From assembly GCA_022749755.1 (NCBI GenBank), contig CM040450.1:6872913-6936912 (forward strand): a DNA stretch of 64,000 nt, in the 5' to 3' direction. This stretch comes from Azadirachta indica. Its lineage: Eukaryota > Streptophyta > Magnoliopsida > Sapindales > Meliaceae. Shown here piece by piece: positions 1-11,829 of this stretch; positions within the stretch are counted from its first letter, which is position 1; each line of letters opens with the position of its first letter. The position numbers and the translations under genes are program-made. Below the pieces are notes generated by a model. That model searched no databases. It was not told the origin of the DNA and worked only from the letters and a program-made list of their open reading frames with translations.

Positions 1-700
1 ATATTATTGTTGCCACTAACAAAGTTCCCCTATATGTGCTCATTAAGAATGTATTGTCAATAATGTTAACGAGTCAAACAATTATGCAGAATCCCTGGAT
101 ACATGCATTGAGTGACATAAAGAAATACAAAAAATGATCCTCGCCATCATTTTCTATAGCAATCACCATCCCTAGATTCTTATCCTCCTATACATGACAA
201 TACATTCTTAATGACAATAGAACAACTGACCATAATAAAATTTTACAAATATAAGAACAGAAAATGTATGACAATAGAAGTAAACGGTACCTAAACATAT
301 ATACATTGCCCTCCTCAAGACTGTAGTATACACATTGCCTTATAGCAAGGGTAAAAAAGGCAGTGATATGCATATATTTTGCCTTGCTTAAGACTGTCAA
401 AATGAGAAAAAAATGTAAGGGGAACAAATGGGAAAAAGAAAAGAAAAACAAAATACTAACATATCCATATAGTTGTAATGCCAGTTAAGTGTTGAGTGCA
501 CAACATAATTTATAGGTAAAAAATACTGACCATAATCAAATGAAAAGAAGGATTAACATATGGCATATACAACAACCAAATAAAATCGCGTAATAAAACC
601 AATGAAAGTTTAAGGTGATTTAACATAAACTTAACTTAAAATGTTATACGAGTCATACATTATTAAAATAAGCAACAACAACTAAATCAATCAATTAGGA
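1..700. other. AT-rich intergenic DNA
   Basis: I see no coding region, RNA gene or clear repeat here. Short open frames occur on both strands but show no codon structure or recognisable motif. It may be the downstream flank of the decayed MULE that follows. Confidence 0.5.
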
Positions 701-718
701 TAGAGTAAAATTAGATTT

Positions 719-3216
719 TTGCATGTGGCACAGTTGTCCCCAATGGCATGGCACCTAGAACACCTTCTCATAACAATGTCTTCTCGTTTTGACGAAATCA
801 GTTACTTTCTCAGTCGACCGATCAAAATGCATTATCATAAGGGTTTGATGTTCCTTTCACGCAACTCCAATGGAATCACCCAATCACTCTCCTCTCCAAT
901 AGGTTTGATTGGCTCAGTGCACGAAATGCACGAATGCATTAGTGTTGTAAAAATAGCGAGCAAATAGAGTTAATTACTAGTTACATATGTCTACACGCAG
1001 TATAAACGTGAGCGCAAGGTGATTATGAAAGTTTAAAGAGTCTACAAGAACATTTTTTTTTCCTGTAGATCCACTACATATATCCTTTCCCGATCATTCA
1101 CTTAGAACTCAAATTGCGTAACAGAATCCACAGTAATGGTATGCGACAACTTTGTTTGCTTGTTAACTTTACCCTGTGCTCATGCAATTAAGTGCCCTTC
1201 TCATATAGCAGCTAACTCTCAACACTCGTAAAACCATTTTTGACCAACTGACCTAATAAAATCGACAAGTGGTATAGTGGGGAGAGATCATGCATGTCTT
1301 AACAAAGAATTTATACTCTCGACAACATTAGTGGTCAACATGTCATACTGTAGTTAAAGGAATGCAATCTAACTTATCTATGAACACCTACTTTGTTTTC
1401 TAAATATGTTACAGTGGCAAGATGCATCAACCTCATATTGTCCATAAATTCATTGAACTCACCAGTACGTTACCATGATAGTTTTAATCCTTTATTGCCG
1501 TATCTTGTATTTATAGTCTTAACGTTCCTAAAGATATGGTAAGCATAAAACCCGTGCATTGCATCTAGGAAAATTGTGGAAATTCCTGGCTTAATAGAAG
1601 TGTGTCTATCAGAAATGAAAGCAAGTCCTCCATCAAACCAATTGCATCCTGTAACTTTGAAAAGAACTATTCCCATAATGCATCATTCTCTGAATCGGCA
1701 ACTCTGAAGGCAACGAGATATATTTCTTTATTTCCATCCACGGTGACTGTGACAAAGAATATTTCATGGTCCTTTTAGATTCACCCAGATTTTTTTCTTT
1801 TAGCACGTGACAATACAACGGTAGTCCATTGCACGATTCACTCGGATCTCCACGTAAAAGATTCAACGCTTCTTCTTTACTCCACTAAGTATTGGAGTAT
1901 AAAAGATGAACCTATAGTCTTTTTGAATATCGTCATGGATATTCCTCAAATGTAAATCTGACTGACATCTTTAAACTCATCCTTGATAATTCGTCCGATG
2001 AGCTGAGTCGTTGCTTGTCAGTATCCATCTTGTAACTTATCATTTTGACATGTATGTCCCGTGCCAATGCGTGTAACTCGAAATAGGTAACATTTTCGTT
2101 CTTAATTGCCCGAATTCATCATTTATAACCCTTATAATGCACTTCGGTTCAAATCTCTAGGGGTTTGACTTGGAGACTTTGAACTAAAAGTGGTTCTTTA
2201 ATGCCATCAATCTTACTTTATCTTGCAGTTTTTGTTTCAATTTTGATAATATGGCCACGCACACCGTAGGTGCTTTACAATTACTTGATAAAGCATCACT
2301 AGCGAATGTTGTAGGTGATGGAATTGAAGACAAATCGAACTTAGCGATTCGATGATGATAGAGCTCTCATTAGGCTACTTTTGCCTACTAGATTAGGACA
2401 AGCGTCTTATGTTACCTCGGTTTCTTGGTTATCAGCAAAATTTATGCCAGCAAAGTCCAGATGACAAGTGTAATATTGTAAGGGTTATATGACATTATGG
2501 TGAGGCAAAAAAATACCTCCTTCGATGGTGGTTGCATCATCTTCGTGGACATATTGCTCATTCTGACCAATAGGATCATCTACATGTTAATGGTGGTTAC
2601 TCTTCATTTTGCACTGATGGATGAAAATAGTCTGTAACGCTTGCACTAGTGTACTAATGTGCTAGAATTGTATTAGGATTGTAGAAACTGGATTGCTAGG
2701 ATGATTACTTCCCCTAAAAAACCTAAATGAGGGTATAGTTTCTCCATTGATAGTAATATGATTGTCATTTTGTGCCCTTGCTTGTTTGGTTTCCCTCACT
2801 TGTTCAATGGTCAAATATAGTGCACAATATGTTCTCATGCTCGATAAATAGTCTAAATCGTTAGAGTTCATAAATACTCTAAAGGTGAATTTATTGTTAA
2901 TATTTACAGCAACCGAGGGTAATTTCCATCATTGTACACTGTCAGCAAAAATCGCCTTCGCCTTAATATTCCACTCAACAAGATAATCTCATGTGCTCTA
3001 TACAAAATTTGCATAAAATCTTTGAACGAAATGTCTCAATCCACACATAATGGCATGGTCTTTTCACCAATATATACATCGCTATCTTGTAGAGTCCATT
3101 CCCATGATCCGCCGAATCAAGTATTAATCGTTAATATTACAACCATACTATACCCATATAACAACATGTTAGTTGTCAGTAAAAAAATACAAAAAGGTCA
3201 ATTCAATACAAAGTAG
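719..3216 (-). pseudogene. Decayed Mutator-like (MULE) transposase
   Basis: This is a relic of a MULE transposase read right to left. Near 3,010-3,060 the minus strand gives an N-terminal MULE-type stretch (MPLCVD, stop, DISFKDFMQILY). Around 1,633-1,866 it gives GDPSESCNGLPLY. At 1,470-1,676 it gives the transposase-core signature FISDRHTSI followed by DAMHGFYAYHIFRNVK, matching the family pattern SDRH..I...DA.HG...YH...N.K. At about 1,000-1,110 there is a SWIM zinc-finger-like stretch (YVVDLQEKKCSCRLFKLS), and 719-967 gives a MULE-like C-terminal tail containing SDWVIPLEL. Pieces lie in different frames and are separated by stops, so it cannot make an intact protein. I did not find convincing terminal inverted repeats. 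Family assignment is secure; the boundaries are not. Confidence 0.75.
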
Positions 3217-3227
3217 TTTTCTATCAA

Positions 3228-3336
3228 GCTTAAGACTTAAGTCTCGTGCAAGCTTGAATTCTTGCTTGCTCAAGACTTAAGTTTTGAACCTTGCTTAAGA
3301 CTTAAGTCTCGAGCAAGCAAGAATTCTTGCTTGCTC
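3228..3336. repeat. Two 44-bp direct repeats with internal palindromes
   Basis: Two 44-bp units at 3,228-3,271 and 3,293-3,336 differ at only three positions. Each begins GCTTAAGACTTAAGTCTCG, which contains the palindrome AGACTTAAGTCT. The second unit also has a perfect 26-bp palindrome at 3,311-3,336, centred on GAATTC and flanked by CAAG/CTTG. The 21-bp spacer repeats part of the unit (AAGACTTAAG). The cluster sits just beyond the N-terminal end of the MULE relic, so it may be subterminal repeat sequence of that element. Confidence 0.8.
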
Positions 3337-3893
3337 CAGTTTCCAATTCGTCAATCCAAATCGTCATCAACCTACGTATTTCACCATTTTCCTCATAATT
3401 CTCTCAAAATCACAGTAAATCTACCAAGTTTGACTATTATATTGTTTATTTTTACGTAAAATAACATAAAATAATATACTTTCAACTAATTAAATTGAAA
3501 AGACAAAAAATAAATCTCACCTTTGTAATTAATCTTGATTGGTTACAATTTTTATTTGCTATAATGTATAAAAATGACAAGGTTAATGGACATTTTCAGT
3601 TAGGTGTTGAAATTAAGTTTTGTTTTTAGAGAGAGAGTTTTTCGGGCGAACTTGGAGGAGAAAAAACAGAAAACAAAAATAGTAGAGTTAAGGAAATATT
3701 GATGGGGGCAATTTGGTTCGAAATTGGTTAAAGTGGTCATTTTTTAATGAGATTTTATTATACGGTCAAAATTGATTTGGGGGGGGTGGTGTGGGGGGAG
3801 GGGCGCGCGGGCTGGCTGGGGTTCAAATATGGTCTTTTTTTTGTTAAATTCCTAATATTTAATACCTTTTAAAAGTTAAGTCGAATTGACCAA

Positions 3894-4013
3894 CTAGGTG
3901 TGTTAATAATATGGGTGAAATTACAAAGCAACTTAAAATAGTCTTGTTCTATCTTTTACATATATTATTTTAGTTTTCATTTAAAATAAAGTTCCCATCT
4001 TCTCAATAAACTC
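3894..4013. repeat. MITE-like unit with TGGGTGT/ACACCCA-type ends, copy 1
   Basis: The left end reads AGGTGTGTTAATAATATGGG and the right end has CCCATCTTCTCAATAAACTC, which is the inverted, diverged form of the same motif. The interior is AT-rich. Related forward/inverted pairs occur at about 7,058-7,205, 8,783-8,914, 10,068-10,165, 10,411-10,535 and 12,070-12,170. Confidence 0.5.
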
Positions 4014-6820
4014 ATCGTTTAAAATTTGAAAAAGAAAATAGATTTTTAATTTGCATGCTTGCCTATTCTTGAAATTGTAAAAATAATCACAAATATTTTG
4101 TAAGCTGAGAATATTGTTTGGTTTTAATTTGAGAAAATAGAAGGAAAATGAGGCAAAAATGCCGAAAAATTTTACTAGGATATTGATTTTTTAAGTGAAA
4201 AGAATATATTTTTGAGAAACATTTTTATGTTGATCAAATGATATAACTATTTAACACTTAAAAGACATTCCCTGCACCTTTATTCTAATAAAAAATTATT
4301 ATGTTCTCACTGTTGAATTATTATGTTCTTTGATTTTAACAAATTTTTAATCACATGAAAATTCACACTTCTTTACAATAATCTAAACCCTTTTTTTTAA
4401 TATGATGAGACGAGTGATATTGAATGCCAAACCTCTTGCATTATTATCCATAAATTTTATGAATTAAATTAATTAGTACCTACAAAATATATATTAACTC
4501 ATTATACCTATTAATTTAAGTTAAATATTTTGCTTTACACAGCCATTGAAATTCTAAAAATCTTTAGCATTAACAGCTCACCCTCATTTTTGTTTTCCAT
4601 GAGAAGTTATTTTGAAGAAAAATACGTAGAAAATGAGAAATCAAGTTTCTGTAGTCTTGCCCTTAAAACTAATGCTTTTTTTTTTTTTCTTAGTTCCCTT
4701 GCCTTTCCTTTGTGCTCAGTTTTCACCGACATCCCTCATTAATTTCTCTCTGCACCCATTTAAACCTTTCTGTTAAATTTACTTTAAACAAACTATAAAA
4801 TTCCAGAGATGACCTTAATTAATAATCATTACCTTTGCACTTTATTTAATTTTACTTTGTACACCCAAAATTCATTTTGCTTTTAATTTTTGTTTTTTAT
4901 TTCCTTTAAACTTTTTTTTTAATATTATAAATCTATTAATTTCTAACTAAATATCTACTAATATTTAATTAAAAATTTACTAAAATTTTTGTTGAGAAGA
5001 TAACTAGTAATTATAATGCACTCAACATTCAGAAAAATTGCATTTAAGAGAGAAAAAACTGTTATCCAAAAATTTTTGAAAATAAGTCATACGACGTAAA
5101 AACATCCATCAAATTCAACCGCATTCCCTCCCTACTATAAACCATCCAGACTGAGTCTAGATGACTTATTTCCTTTTAGTTGCTTGCTTGCTTTCAATTT
5201 TTCTGGTTATCACTAACCTCTAAAATTTTTCTCAATATTCATTTATTCAATATATCTATCTATTTTGTTCTAATAGGTAGATATTTCGAATTTCAAACAA
5301 CATGTTTTGGTCAATACACAACATATTATAAGCAATATGAAAGAAAATGCAGAAAGTAGCGTAAGAAAATTCTATTCATTTGCTCTTGAAGAATTACATT
5401 AAATATTTACGGACCACTAACTAATTAAAATGCAACATCTAATTTCTTTTCAACACCCAAAATCATTGTCAGTGAAAGCTTTGTTTTGCCGTAAAAAGAA
5501 AAGATTAAAAAGTTGCTGTCTTCTTCGACTTCATTCGCAATTGAGCTCTCATTAATTGGTCCATGCAGCACAAAAGCAACCGATAAAATTAAAGCAATAC
5601 TTCCATGAAAGGGACAAAGAAATTTTCTTTATGTGTTAAAAACAATCTTTGAATTACAAAAGATTCTTGATCGAACAAATACTATGTATGTATAACAAGC
5701 TAATAAGATTTGATATTAAATTATACAATTATTTAAAATAAAATTTGAAAAACTTGCACCTAGATATTAATAGCTCGATCTGTTTAATTGTAAGAAAATC
5801 ATTGTTATTTTTTTAATTACTTAATTAAAATTATATATTTAACATAATTAGTATACTCTCCACACCCAGGCCCCCCGCACATAACTTTCTGCCTCATTGC
5901 TAGCAAGCCTAGCTATAAAATATACAGCACACAAACTGTTTGCATTCAGCGACTCAAGAGGCAACTTTATCAATGAATTTTAAGAATAAAATTAATAGAC
6001 TTTTTCTAACCAAATTTCCTTTAGATTTTCCTGCATTTCTTTCTCATTTTTTTTAATTTTCTCACAAACCAAAAAATGTTCTTAACTTAACAAAATATAT
6101 AGTGTTGGTACTAAATTTTGTCAATCTGATTTTAACGAATAAATTTATTTTTATTATAAAAAAAGGACCTCCTTTTCCTATTTTTTCTTCTTCCTTAATA
6201 CTAATCTAGTAGAATTATAATTTTAAAAACTGAATAACAAATCTTTTATTCTTAATACTAATCTAGCAGAATAAGTTGTTATTCTGGACTCTTTTACATT
6301 TTTTTTTAGGCCTTTTCAGGTTGCATTACGGGCTCTGTAAATGTTTTTCGATAAGTCTGATTTGCGTAAGAAGGACCTCGGAATGTCGGCTCCCCAGTAC
6401 CTAAAGCCATACGGTTCACAGTTGAGTGACAACTTATTCAGCTAAAGCTAGCCGGCACTTTGATCATGTGTTTTTCTTTTTGTAATTTACAAGAATAGAG
6501 TAGATGTGCATATTTTTAGAAAAAGATAATATTAAACTTTTTAAATTATATCCCAATTGATGAAAGTAACGATATTACTTAAAATATGACTAAAATTAAT
6601 GTAAACAGCCATGAGAGCTTCTTCTCTGTGCACCCAATCCATCTTCTGAACACCCATCTTCTCTATACACCCAATTGCACTCGGCTTCAATTTCAACAAT
6701 GCTTAAGATTTAGCATCGCTTAAATATATAGAAAGTACTAGAATTTATTATTAATTATGTAACAAATTTCAACGTGTGCAAGTAAGTCTCTCTCCCCTGC
6801 ATCTATTATTTTTGTTTTTG

Positions 6821-6821
<1 letters not shown>

Positions 6822-6851
<30 letters not shown>

Positions 6852-6854
6852 TAT
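6822..6854. repeat. (TATG)n microsatellite
   Basis: About seven uninterrupted tetranucleotide repeats lie in otherwise AT-rich intergenic DNA. Confidence 0.9.
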
Positions 6855-7057
6855 ACTGAGCAATTATTTTTTCTAATTTGGAGACTTTTTTTTTTTAAGG
6901 AATAAAGAATAACTTGTTTAGGGTAAGAACAAAAGTTCTAACACTGCAGCAAGAAAAGCAGGCAGGGTCAATTTTCTGTTTTCCTAAAATTGTAGAAAAC
7001 GACACAGTATTTGTTAGAGTTCGAAGTTGTCGAAATTAAATATGTGGGGCTGGCCAT

Positions 7058-7205
7058 TTGGGTGTGTTAGGAATATGGGTGACGAGAGTGTATTTCTGTA
7101 GAGTGCTAATGAAAATAGTATTATTTTATCTTAATTAATATATAACATACGATTTTCATTTTCATTTAAAAAGTTCCCATCCGTCTTCTCAATACACCTA
7201 TTATC
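7058..7205. repeat. MITE-like unit with TGGGTGT/ACACCCA-type ends, copy 2
   Basis: The left end reads GGGTGTGTTAGGAATATGGG and the right end reads CCCATCCGTCTTCTCAATAC, an inverted match to the same terminal motif, about 150 bp apart with an AT-rich interior. Confidence 0.55.
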
Positions 7206-7715
7206 TAAACTTTCAAAAAGAGAAATAAGATTTTATTGTCTTCCCACAATAATATATTGTTTTGTATTTTAACTAATAGGCGTGCTTAACTGCCTATTTT
7301 TAAATTACAAAAATAATCAAAAATAAAAAAGTATAATCATTCAATTATATAATCTTCGGAGCTATATACGGGTCTTTTTGTTGACGTGCTAAAATGCGAG
7401 TGATGCACGTGATTGGGATGCTCCCCATAGAAAATTAGAAGAAAACTTCCATTAATGGAATTGAACACAGAAGCAAGTGTTGGAAAATTAAGCTAAGCTT
7501 GAAAGTGAAGTGCAGCAACACGAATGAGAAACCCGTGAAATTACAATAATTCTTCCATTTAATTAACAGTTAACTTGTTGTCTTCTTCGAATTCATTCGC
7601 AGCTGACTCATAATTAATATTAACGGAAAGTGTAGGAAGAAACAACCCCATAGCAACATGTCGAATTATTAATAATTAAACAAAAGATTACGAAGCATAG
7701 GATAAGAATTATGCT

Positions 7716-7719
<4 letters not shown>

Positions 7720-7755
<36 letters not shown>

Positions 7756-7865
7756 GATCATATTACTGTTACAAACAATCTTTGCCCAAAAACAGGTACT
7801 ATTTCCAATTACTACAACAAGATGGCTATAAATTAACCAACCATCAGATATAACAAGAGCTAGTA

Positions 7866-7902
<37 letters not shown>
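7720..7902. repeat. Two (TA)n microsatellites
   Basis: Dinucleotide tracts occupy about 7,720-7,748 and 7,868-7,902. They lie just 3' of the first membrane-protein gene. Confidence 0.9.
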
Positions 7903-7903
<1 letters not shown>

Positions 7904-7957
7904 CTTATGTATATTCTGAAACAAATCCAAACATGAATGTATAATCATAATACAAAC

Positions 7958-8413
7958 TTACGCTGACGCCCGTTGCTGCTCGATTTCAGTTAACATGTTG
8001 TTGTTGTTGTTGAAAAAAGGCTTCAAGATTTCACAGTAAAACCAACGAACACCATCCACAAACAAGTTCCCATATTGATACACAACAATGGTGATAGCTG
8101 CGCAAATCCACGCAGCACATAATATGATATAACCAGCAGAGTGTGGAACGAAGGTGGAAACTAACGAGAGTGAAGCAACTGATCCCAGAACATAAGCAAT
8201 AAAGCTCCAGAAATGGGTGTAATTCGCTTGATTCTGCTGTCGAGCTCGAGCATCAGCTTCAAGTGCCAAGCAGTAGGCGAGTTTGGCTACCAGAAATGAC
8301 CATATATTTACCGGGTGTGTTGCCAACAAGCGGTGAGTTGAACCTTGAACGTTTGCACCCACAATTCCGATGAGAATCGAATTCAGATTCCGGAAAACGG
8401 CAGCGTTCGACAT
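7958..8413 (-). CDS. Small four-helix membrane protein, array member 1
   Basis: This encodes a 151-residue protein of a family I do not recognise. Hydrophobic segments lie near residues 10-24, 36-51, 68-88 and 93-114, suggesting four membrane passes. They are separated by a polar loop (EADARARQQNQANY). The C-terminal tail carries an asparagine run made of repeated AAC codons followed by MLTEIEQQ. The ATG at 8,413 is preferred over the upstream ATG of the open frame, because a CAAG acceptor immediately precedes the ATTTCCTCAATG context and a GTAAGT donor lies at 8,485. The upstream frame is therefore probably a 5' leader with a 63-nt intron (8,423-8,485). A TATA-like CTATAAATTTA lies near 8,530 on the minus strand. 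The paralogue at 11,055-11,561 and the pseudogene at 14,991-15,497 share most residues. The function is unknown; a role in the plasma membrane or endomembranes is only a guess. Confidence 0.8.
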   Translation of the reverse strand: MSNAAVFRNLNSILIGIVGANVQGSTHRLLATHPVNIWSFLVAKLAYCLALEADARARQQNQANYTHFWSFIAYVLGSVASLSLVSTFVPHSAGYIILCAAWICAAITIVVYQYGNLFVDGVRWFYCEILKPFFNNNNNMLTEIEQQRASA

Positions 8414-8422
8414 TGAGGAAAT

Positions 8423-8540
8423 CTTGAAAAAAAAGACAAAATACAAAGTAGCTTTGATTTTGTGTGAATGAAACCTGAAACTTACTGCTTGTCTTGCAGA
8501 ATGGAAAATTGGTAAGTGTTGGATAAATTTATAGGCTTTG
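8423..8540 (-). promoter_or_regulatory. Leader intron and TATA-like element of membrane-protein gene 1
   Basis: Reading the minus strand, CCTATAAATTTATCC (about 8,526-8,540) is followed by a leader ending at the GCA|GTAAGT donor (8,486/8,485). The intron ends at TTTCAAG just before the start-codon exon (8,422). The pseudogene at 15.5 kb keeps the TATA-like box (TTATAAATAC) and the acceptor, but its donor has weakened to AAGTTTC. Confidence 0.5.
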
Positions 8541-8782
8541 ACAGCAATGGGGTATAAAGTTGGAAGGAGGAGGCTGAGCTGGGCGGTTGAAGCTGTGTGG
8601 GACAACTGGGTGTGCAGAGTATTCTTTTTCTGAATTCTAAAGATAATATAGGCCCTAGCCCTCCTCTATTAAAAAGAAATAAAATTTTAAAATTTGAATA
8701 AAAAAAAGGTCAAAGCAAACCGAGTTTGTCATTGTGGAAATCAACAACAGGTTAATACTCTTTGGAAGCTAATTAAGTGGCA

Positions 8783-8914
8783 ATGGGTGTATCAAGAAGG
8801 TGGGTGTGAAGACTATTTTTGGGGTAAAAATATATATTTAATTTATGTTAAATATATATTACTTTAATTATCATTTAGTATTTTTCCATCCATCTTCTCA
8901 ATGCACCCACTATT
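8783..8914. repeat. MITE-like unit with TGGGTGT/ACACCCA-type ends, copy 3
   Basis: The left end reads TGGGTGTATCAAGAAGGTGG and the right end reads CCATCTTCTCAATGCACCCA. These are inverted matches about 130 bp apart. A near-identical left end recurs at about 15,857-15,880, in the equivalent position behind member 3. Confidence 0.6.
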
Positions 8915-10067
8915 TAAGATATAAAAAATTAAATTTTTACGCTATTCAATAAGTTTGTTATTAAAATTATATTCTTTATTTTTTTACTGTATCTCATTAT
9001 GATATCTTTTAAAATGTATTAGATTTTCAATGACGTTTGGGTCACAATAACATACCTCAAACATAAAATAACTAGCTAAAGAAAAAAACTTTTATTTTTT
9101 TTTTTAGCTTTATACACCCACCACCCCATGTCTCTTCGAAAGATTAGGAACTTGTGAGTTTTAACGCATTTTTCCTTTAGTTCCGCTTGCCTTTTCCTTG
9201 TTCTCACACTCATTTATTCAATAAATGTATTGTTGAAATGCTTAGGTCAAATTATTAATCTGTACACCCCTTGAAATTTCAAGACTAACCTTGATCATAC
9301 TTTTATTAATCTGTACACCCACCATCCATCTTTGAAAATTCACAAGCTAGCTTATTAAAACTTTTTGTGTTCATGAGAAGTGCAACCTTCAAGACAATAG
9401 AGAGACTGATAATCATGGATTTTTTGAAGGGTTGGGTTTCTAAATTTTCATATTCTGAAAAGTAGAAAACATAACTGGTTTATTTAATTATTTATAACAA
9501 TTAGTTCTCCAATATTTTATTGAAATATTAAAATTATTTCTCACATTTTAAAAATTTTCACAATTTTATTTACTCTTGTAAGTTCCCCACTGTAACATAT
9601 TGATTTGTATTTTAAGTCATATATTCTTGGCCAATTTTGGAATTACAAACAACATTAATTGTTTGGTTAGTAGGAAAATAGTAAAGTTATATATGCAGAA
9701 AAAATTGAAAGAAACAAATTTGGTCAAGAAAATTTCGTTAGTTTTTCTATAGTGGTCATTTATATATAGTTGTAAAACTGCATAGGGTTGTGTTAAAGAA
9801 TGAGAAAAAGAAGCCGTTCCTTTCGCAATGAGATGGGTGTGGAGAGTACAAATTAGTAGTATTCACCGACTGATCAAGAAAAATCTCACGTGCGGCGCCT
9901 TTGATTGGGTCATTGGCGTCCTGAAATGTGGGACCATAATTATGTTGTGCCAATTTCTTTCAACCTAACAACAAAACGACGCAGTTTTGTTGAAAGTTCA
10001 GATTGCGGAAAGTCAACAAAATGCTAATCGTTGATACCTTTAACAAGCTAAGAGGGACTGCGGACTG

Positions 10068-10165
10068 ACTGGGTGTGTTAAGATTATGGGTGTATATAGA
10101 AATTTAGACAGCAAATTAAAATATCTTCATTTGAAAAGTAAGCATCATCTCAATACACCCATTAT
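10068..10165. repeat. MITE-like unit with TGGGTGT/ACACCCA-type ends, copy 4
   Basis: The left end reads TGGGTGTGTTAAGATTATGG and the right end CATCTCAATACACCCATTAT, in inverted orientation about 100 bp apart. Confidence 0.6.
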
Positions 10166-10410
10166 TTTATTTTATTTTTTAAATTTACTATTTTTCTACA
10201 ACAAATTGTTCTGTTTTTCAAGTAATATGCATGCTTGTCCATATATTATTTTAATTAGAAAAATAATCGCAAATATTTTGTAACCTGAGAATTTTAGCTA
10301 TTTGGTTTTTAAGAAAATAGTAAGAAAAGGAGAAAATTTTACTAAAATATGGATTTTTTTAGTTAACAAAATGTTAAATAATTTTTAGAAACCAAATGGG
10401 ACTGTCCGAC

Positions 10411-10535
10411 TGGGTGCATTAAGAATACGGGTGTAAGGAGTAATTTTAGAGAACGAATTAAAATAGTCCTGTTCTATGTTAAATAGATATATTATCTTAG
10501 TTTTAACCTAAAAAGTTCACATATTGTCAATAAAC
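10411..10535. repeat. MITE-like unit with TGGGTGT/ACACCCA-type ends, copy 5
   Basis: The left end reads TGGGTGCATTAAGAATACGG and the right end ATTGTCAATAAACCCATTAT. It lies immediately before the module that carries membrane-protein gene 2. Confidence 0.55.
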
Positions 10536-11054
10536 CCATTATTTCAAATTTAAAAATATTATAGAAAAAGAAAATGAGAAATCAAGTTATTATAGTCTTG
10601 GCCTTAAAACTAATGCTATTTTCTTAGTTCCTCTGCCTTTCCTTCGTGCTCACTGACATCCCTCTTGATTAATTCTCTCTACACCCATTTATTCAATATA
10701 TCTGTTGTTATAAGTTTTAGGTTTAACCTTTTATTTTGAATACCCACGAAATCGTTGCCAGTGATTTTTGTTTTGTCCTAAAAAGAAAAGACCACTAATT
10801 TGCTGTCTTCTTTGACGTCATTTGCAATTTAGCCTTCTTATCTAATTGGTTCTTGCAACAGAAAGTAACTCAGAAAATCTAATCCCAACTTCCATTAATG
10901 GTTATGGAACAACAAAATATTCTTTATCCTTCAAAAAACAATCTTCAAATTACAGTAAACAATTGCTCAATATATAATATATGCTTAAACAAAGCCAAAT
11001 ATGAATATGTAATCCTATATATATAGCTCAAGCTGATATAATTTCTCTGCCAAT

Positions 11055-11561
11055 CTAAACTTGGAAAGTTGCTTGCTGCTGCTGGGTGTCGGTTAACATG
11101 TTGTTGTTGTTGTTGTTATCGCCTTTAATCAGATTCCAAATATTGTTGAAAAATGGCTTCAAGATTTCTTGGCAAAGCCAACGACAACCATCCACAACCA
11201 AGCTCCCATATTGATACACAACAATGGTGATGGCCGCACAAATCCATGCAATTGATAGTATGATATAACCGACAGAGTGTGAGACGAAGGTGGAGACCAA
11301 CGACAGTGAAGAAACAGATCCGGAAACAAAAGCAACGAAGCTCCAGAAATTGGTGTAATTTGCTTGATTCATCTGTCGAGCTCGAGTCCTCATAACATCA
11401 TCAGCTTCAAGTGCCAGGCAGTAGAGGAGTTTGGCCCCCAGAAATGACCATATATTTAGAGCGTGGGTTGCCAACAAGTGCTCGGTTGTGCCTTGTACAT
11501 TTGCACCCACAATTCCAACAAGAACCGAATTGATATACCAGAAAATAGCAGTGTTTGCCAT
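11055..11561 (-). CDS. Small four-helix membrane protein, array member 2
   Basis: This encodes a 168-residue paralogue of the gene at 7,958-8,413. It keeps the core text (LVGIVGANVQGTT, LNIWSFLGAKL, SLSLVSTFVSHS, AWICAAITIVVYQYG) and the same four hydrophobic segments. It has a slightly longer inter-helix loop (DDVMRTRARQMNQANY) and a longer tail with WNLIKGD before a six-asparagine run and MLTDTQQQQ. The start is placed at 11,561 because TTTCCAG, a good acceptor, precedes ATCGATGG. Candidate donors of a leader intron lie near 11,655-11,670, so the longer in-frame extension to 11,618 is unlikely to be translated. A TATATATA box lies near 11,775-11,785. The frame is open and there is no sign of decay. 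The function is unrecognised. Confidence 0.8.
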   Translation of the reverse strand: MANTAIFWYINSVLVGIVGANVQGTTEHLLATHALNIWSFLGAKLLYCLALEADDVMRTRARQMNQANYTNFWSFVAFVSGSVSSLSLVSTFVSHSVGYIILSIAWICAAITIVVYQYGSLVVDGCRWLCQEILKPFFNNIWNLIKGDNNNNNNMLTDTQQQQATFQV

Positions 11562-11829
11562 CGATCTGGAAATTAAACTATAATCACTACATGCATAACC
11601 AGAACAAATATATATCAAAAGCTATGTAAGAATATATAATCTTTGAAAGTATTTACCTAGACTGACCTTCGGAAGATTTTGACGTACTCGAAAGCTAATT
11701 TGGCACCTTGAAGATATTTGTTTATGCAGAGAAAAAGAAAGAGAGAAGATTAGGTCAGTTAAGTGCAAATTGAGCAAATATATATAGATAGAGAGGGGAA
11801 ACCGCTTGCACATGTTGAAAAATTACTAC

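Noticed and set aside
3228..3336. CRISPR-like array
   Set aside because: There are only two units with a 21-bp spacer that itself repeats unit sequence, in a plant nuclear setting.
8414..8605. N-terminal extension of 64 residues on membrane-protein gene 1
   Set aside because: It crosses a GTAAGT donor and a CAAG acceptor that frame a 63-nt intron, and the paralogues do not share the extension. It is better read as 5' leader.
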